The translations under genes were made by a program, and so were the position numbers. Shown piece after piece: positions 13,715 to 16,215 of a stretch of DNA of 16,215 nt (its first letter is position 1; every line of letters starts with the position of its first letter). The notes beneath the pieces were generated by a model. That model was not told the DNA's origin, did not search any database, and worked only from the letters and a program-made list of their open reading frames with translations. Location of the stretch: assembly GCA_002440265.1 (NCBI GenBank), contig DJSG01000028.1:4448-20662 (forward strand). Reading direction: 5' to 3'. The DNA comes from Bacteroidales bacterium UBA6340. GTDB taxonomy: Bacteria > Bacteroidota > Bacteroidia > Bacteroidales > Paludibacteraceae.

Positions 13715-14503
13715 ATGAAACGTTTTATATCTATATTTGTCTTCATGACGGCATTGTTGAGTGCCGCTCCAACCGCCCTTGCATGGGGACCCAAAGGGCA
13801 TCGTATCGTTGCGCAACTCGCTTACGACAACCTCACCTGCCGCGCACGCAAACAGGTGGATGCCATTCTCGGCAAACAGGGCATGATTTACCTCTCCACG
13901 TGGCCCGACGAAATCAAGAGCGACACCATCTATCCCACCTCTTTCGTCTGGCATTTCCAGGACCTCAACCCCGACATGACGGACTCTGCCCTCGTGGCTG
14001 CCCTCACTACCGACTACCCCAAGGTGGGCGGCGAGCAGTTCCGCGCCATGGACAGCATATATGCAGTGTTGCAACACGACAAGCGCAACCACGATGCTCT
14101 CGTCTTCTACATCCACCTCTCGGGCGACCGCTTCTGCCCTATGCACCTCGGACATATCGATGACCTCGGCGGCAACCGCGTCAAGATGCGCTGGTTCGGG
14201 CAGAACACCAACCTCCATGCCGTATGGGACAGCAAACTCATTGAGTACAAAGGTTTTTCTTACACAGAGTATGCCGCTTATCTCCACAACATCTACGACC
14301 ATCGCTTGAAAGAGGTCAAGGCGATGTCCGACGAGCAGATGCTCATCTACACCTACCATCTCACCGACCAAGTCTATGATTATCAGACCACTTGGGACGG
14401 CAATGCCTACCACTACGCCTATCGTTGGATGGAGCCTATGGAGTGGCAACTCTACATGGCTGGCATACGTCTCGCAGCCCGTCTCAACGCCATCTACCGC
14501 TAA
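13715..14503 (+). CDS. Exported S1/P1 family nuclease
   Basis: The 262-residue zinc-dependent phosphodiesterase of the S1/P1 family cleaves single-stranded DNA or RNA or releases 3'-phosphates outside the cytoplasm. The signal peptide (MKRFISIFVFMTALLSAAPTALA) should be cleaved before W24, which in this family becomes the N-terminal zinc ligand. The other ligands are H29 (WGPKGH), D65 (WPDE), H80 (VWHFQ), H134 and D138 (YIHLSGD), H144 (PMHLG), H168 and D172 (NLHAVWD), so the trinuclear zinc site looks complete. The length is typical. The ATG at 13715 is preferred to an in-frame TTG two codons earlier because it begins the signal peptide (MKR). It follows the interrupted HEAT-like gene behind AT-rich dyad copy 2. 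Confidence 0.94.
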   Translation: MKRFISIFVFMTALLSAAPTALAWGPKGHRIVAQLAYDNLTCRARKQVDAILGKQGMIYLSTWPDEIKSDTIYPTSFVWHFQDLNPDMTDSALVAALTTDYPKVGGEQFRAMDSIYAVLQHDKRNHDALVFYIHLSGDRFCPMHLGHIDDLGGNRVKMRWFGQNTNLHAVWDSKLIEYKGFSYTEYAAYLHNIYDHRLKEVKAMSDEQMLIYTYHLTDQVYDYQTTWDGNAYHYAYRWMEPMEWQLYMAGIRLAARLNAIYR

Positions 14504-14550
14504 ACGATAATCCGCATAGCCATTTTCCCCGTGTCTTTGTGCGGTTAATT

Positions 14551-14583
14551 ACGGCAACCACACGGCAACGACACGGCAACCAC
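14551..14583. repeat. Tandem repeat, three units of ACGGCAACCAC
   Basis: Three contiguous 11-bp units lie at 14551, 14562 and 14573; the middle one has G for C at position 9. The array sits between the convergent stop codons of the nuclease and rmuC genes, 47 nt and 22 nt away. No standard terminator was found in this short gap. Confidence 0.9.
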
Positions 14584-14605
14584 AGCCGAGAATGTGAGGA
14601 CTGTA

Positions 14606-16045
14606 CTACGGGTGTAGTTCAGGTATTGTGTCCTCATCCGGCTCACTTTGCGGCAGAGGATGCACCGTACTCGCTTTCGTGCCCAGTTTGACAAGTTTCT
14701 TGGCAGACCCCAGCACACTCTGACCTGTGGTCGCTTTCTTGGACACTGCCTCGTAAGCATCGTTCACTTTCTCTATTTTCTTACCCAGGTCCTCGAACTT
14801 CTCCAGAAAGTCCCCCACCCTGTTCAGCAACTCCTCGGCGGTATCGCAGATGGCTTTGTTGTTCGCATTCTGCTTGATGGTGGACCATGTCACCTGCACC
14901 GCACGCAATGCAGCGTACATGTTCTGCTCACCCACAATAAACACACCCTGATTCATCGCTTCCCGCCACAAAGTCGGGTCGGATGCCAATGCCAACTGCA
15001 ACGCGGCATCCACGGGAACAAACATCATCACAAAGTCCACACTCCGGCGCGGGGCTTTCACGTATGCGGCGTAATTCTTCTTGGCCAATTCCTTCACGTG
15101 ATTGCGGACACTCTTCAAATGCGCCGCCAATGCCACGTTTCGCGCCTCGTCACTATCGGCATTGGTATAGTCCACAAACGCATTGAGAGACACCTTCGAG
15201 TCGATAATCAAATCCCGTGTCTCATCCAAATGCAGGATAATGTCAGGTTGCATGCGGCGGGTCGTCTCGTCCGACACGATGATATTGCCGCTTGCATCAC
15301 GCAGATACTCTTGCGACTCGTACTCCAACCCCTCCTCCAAACCGATAGCATTCAGCAGCGACTCTATCTTCTGCTCGCCCCAGTTGCCTTGGGTCTTGTT
15401 CTCTGCCGTCAGGGCATTGCTCAGGCGTTCCGCACTGTCGCTCACCCGCATAGTCGTGCTTACTAACGTGGCTATCTTCTCTTTTATCGCCTCGGTCGAA
15501 GTCTCTTGGGTCGATTTATTCTCTTTCAACGCCGTCTCCATCTTCTGTATCGTCTCCTTGAGCGGGTCAACTATCTGCTGCATATTCGACGAATTCGACT
15601 TCTTCAACTCCTCTTGCTGTTGCTTCAGTATCTCATCGGTTGCTGTTTTCATTTGGGCGGACACCTTGTCCATCGTCTCTTGGAAACGGGTGCGCTCGGC
15701 TGCTATTGCCTCTGAATGACGTTTCTCCATCGCTTCCACGGCTTCGGCATGACGCTTTTCCATGGCATCCAAGGCATCTTTATGCGCCTGCTCTTTGGCT
15801 TCCAGCAATGCCTTTGCATGCTCTGCCGCATCTTCTCTTGCCTTCGACAGATTGGCATTTGCATTGTCCAAATCCGCTTGCAGCCTTGCTGTGGCGGCAC
15901 GCATCTCGGATTCAGTCTGCTTGGCTGCGTCTTCCAACGCTTTCTCCTGCTGCATTGCTGCTGCTGATTTCACCCTGCGGACAACAAAAAAAGCACCTAT
16001 ACACGCCAACACAAGCCCGCCTATAAAAGAAAACAAAATATCCAT
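14606..16045 (-). CDS. rmuC: DNA recombination protein RmuC
   Basis: The 479-residue protein has an N-terminal membrane helix (about 3-22, ILFSFIGGLVLACIGAFFVV) and a long coiled coil (about 30-215). Then follows the RmuC domain with NKTQGNWGEQKIESLL (216-231), MQPDIILHL (265-273), LIIDSKVSL (279-287) and APRRSVDFVMMFVPVDAAL (331-349). The domain resembles a PD-(D/E)XK nuclease fold; RmuC limits DNA inversions and rearrangements in E. coli, but its activity is not defined. The coiled coil contains a short internal repeat, AMEKRHAEAVE / AMEKRHSEAIA (94-115). A frame-extending ATG at 16072 exists, but the promoter at 16074-16105 would start transcription inside or after it, so the ATG at 16045 is chosen. 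The stop is TAG. Confidence 0.93.
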   Translation of the reverse strand: MDILFSFIGGLVLACIGAFFVVRRVKSAAAMQQEKALEDAAKQTESEMRAATARLQADLDNANANLSKAREDAAEHAKALLEAKEQAHKDALDAMEKRHAEAVEAMEKRHSEAIAAERTRFQETMDKVSAQMKTATDEILKQQQEELKKSNSSNMQQIVDPLKETIQKMETALKENKSTQETSTEAIKEKIATLVSTTMRVSDSAERLSNALTAENKTQGNWGEQKIESLLNAIGLEEGLEYESQEYLRDASGNIIVSDETTRRMQPDIILHLDETRDLIIDSKVSLNAFVDYTNADSDEARNVALAAHLKSVRNHVKELAKKNYAAYVKAPRRSVDFVMMFVPVDAALQLALASDPTLWREAMNQGVFIVGEQNMYAALRAVQVTWSTIKQNANNKAICDTAEELLNRVGDFLEKFEDLGKKIEKVNDAYEAVSKKATTGQSVLGSAKKLVKLGTKASTVHPLPQSEPDEDTIPELHP

Positions 16046-16073
16046 ATCACTTGTCTTAATTGTTACAATCACG

Positions 16074-16105
16074 CAAAGTTACTACATTTTAAGCATATAC
16101 GCAAA
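16074..16105 (-). promoter_or_regulatory. Bacteroidetes-type promoter of rmuC
   Basis: On the minus strand TTTG (16105-16102), 20 nt, TAACTTTG (16081-16074): both boxes match perfectly. The predicted start is about 20 nt before the ATG at 16045. Confidence 0.8.
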
Positions 16106-16178
16106 CATAATCAGACATATATGCAAACATAGTCAGAATACTTTCTATGCATATTAACTATTAACCATTACCTATTAC

Positions 16179-16213
16179 TACTCTTAACTCGATGTTCCAT
16201 CGAGTTAAGAGTA
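16179..16213. repeat. Perfect 16-bp inverted repeat with 3-nt loop at the right edge
   Basis: TACTCTTAACTCGATG (16179-16194) and its exact complement (16198-16213) flank TTC. The minus-strand sequence after the stem is TAGTAATAGG, with no T-run; the plus-strand continuation is cut by the window. It could be a terminator without U-tract, a repeat element or an operator for the next gene. Confidence 0.85.
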
Positions 16214-16215
16214 TG

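Noticed and set aside
13682..15466. Frames of 255 and 272 codons opposite the nuclease and rmuC
   Set aside because: Both target genes have complete signatures; the antisense frames have none.

Overview
The window looks like an ordinary housekeeping stretch of a Bacteroidetes chromosome, most likely from a Bacteroidales lineage with a type IX secretion system (Prevotella/Porphyromonas-like rather than typical Bacteroides). The evidence is a protein ending in a T9SS C-terminal sorting domain, a secreted 'Fibrobacter major paralogous domain'-type protein, a GH3-family gene, and six promoters of the Bacteroidetes primary sigma type ((T/C)TTG, 20 nt, TAnnTTTG). No prophage, integrase, transposase, CRISPR array, tRNA or rRNA was found.

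Layout. 1-4.6 kb is all on the minus strand. Read in the direction of transcription, it starts with a TPM-domain membrane protein followed by LemA, closed by a strong terminator. Next comes a nitroreductase with its own promoter, then pdxA (vitamin B6 synthesis), then alaS, which overlaps pdxA by 11 nt and runs off the left edge. 4.9-6.6 kb is a two-gene minus-strand operon for exported proteins: a small T9SS-sorted protein and a secreted FISUMP-like protein, behind a canonical promoter and a leader of about 177 nt. 6.9-8.6 kb is a plus-strand GH3 acyl-adenylating enzyme with a strong terminator. GC-rich hairpin elements related to each other lie in inverted orientation on either side of it.

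8.6-14.5 kb is on the plus strand: a 660-bp non-coding spacer with an 11-bp tandem repeat, an Sfp-type phosphopantetheinyl transferase, an MFS transporter, dihydrolipoyl dehydrogenase, a ProX/YbaK-like aminoacyl-tRNA deacylase, a HEAT-like protein gene interrupted by an in-frame TAG, and an exported S1/P1 nuclease. 14.6-16.05 kb is a convergent rmuC gene with its own promoter. The right edge carries a perfect 16-bp hairpin.

I see no clear new multi-gene system. The most unusual items are small: the amber-interrupted HEAT-like gene; two AT-rich dyads of about 40 bp, with a compensatory base change, upstream of two genes; two unrelated 11-bp tandem repeats; a nitroreductase whose C-terminus is encoded by a palindromic repeat; the hairpin repeats around GH3; and the terminal 16-bp hairpin.
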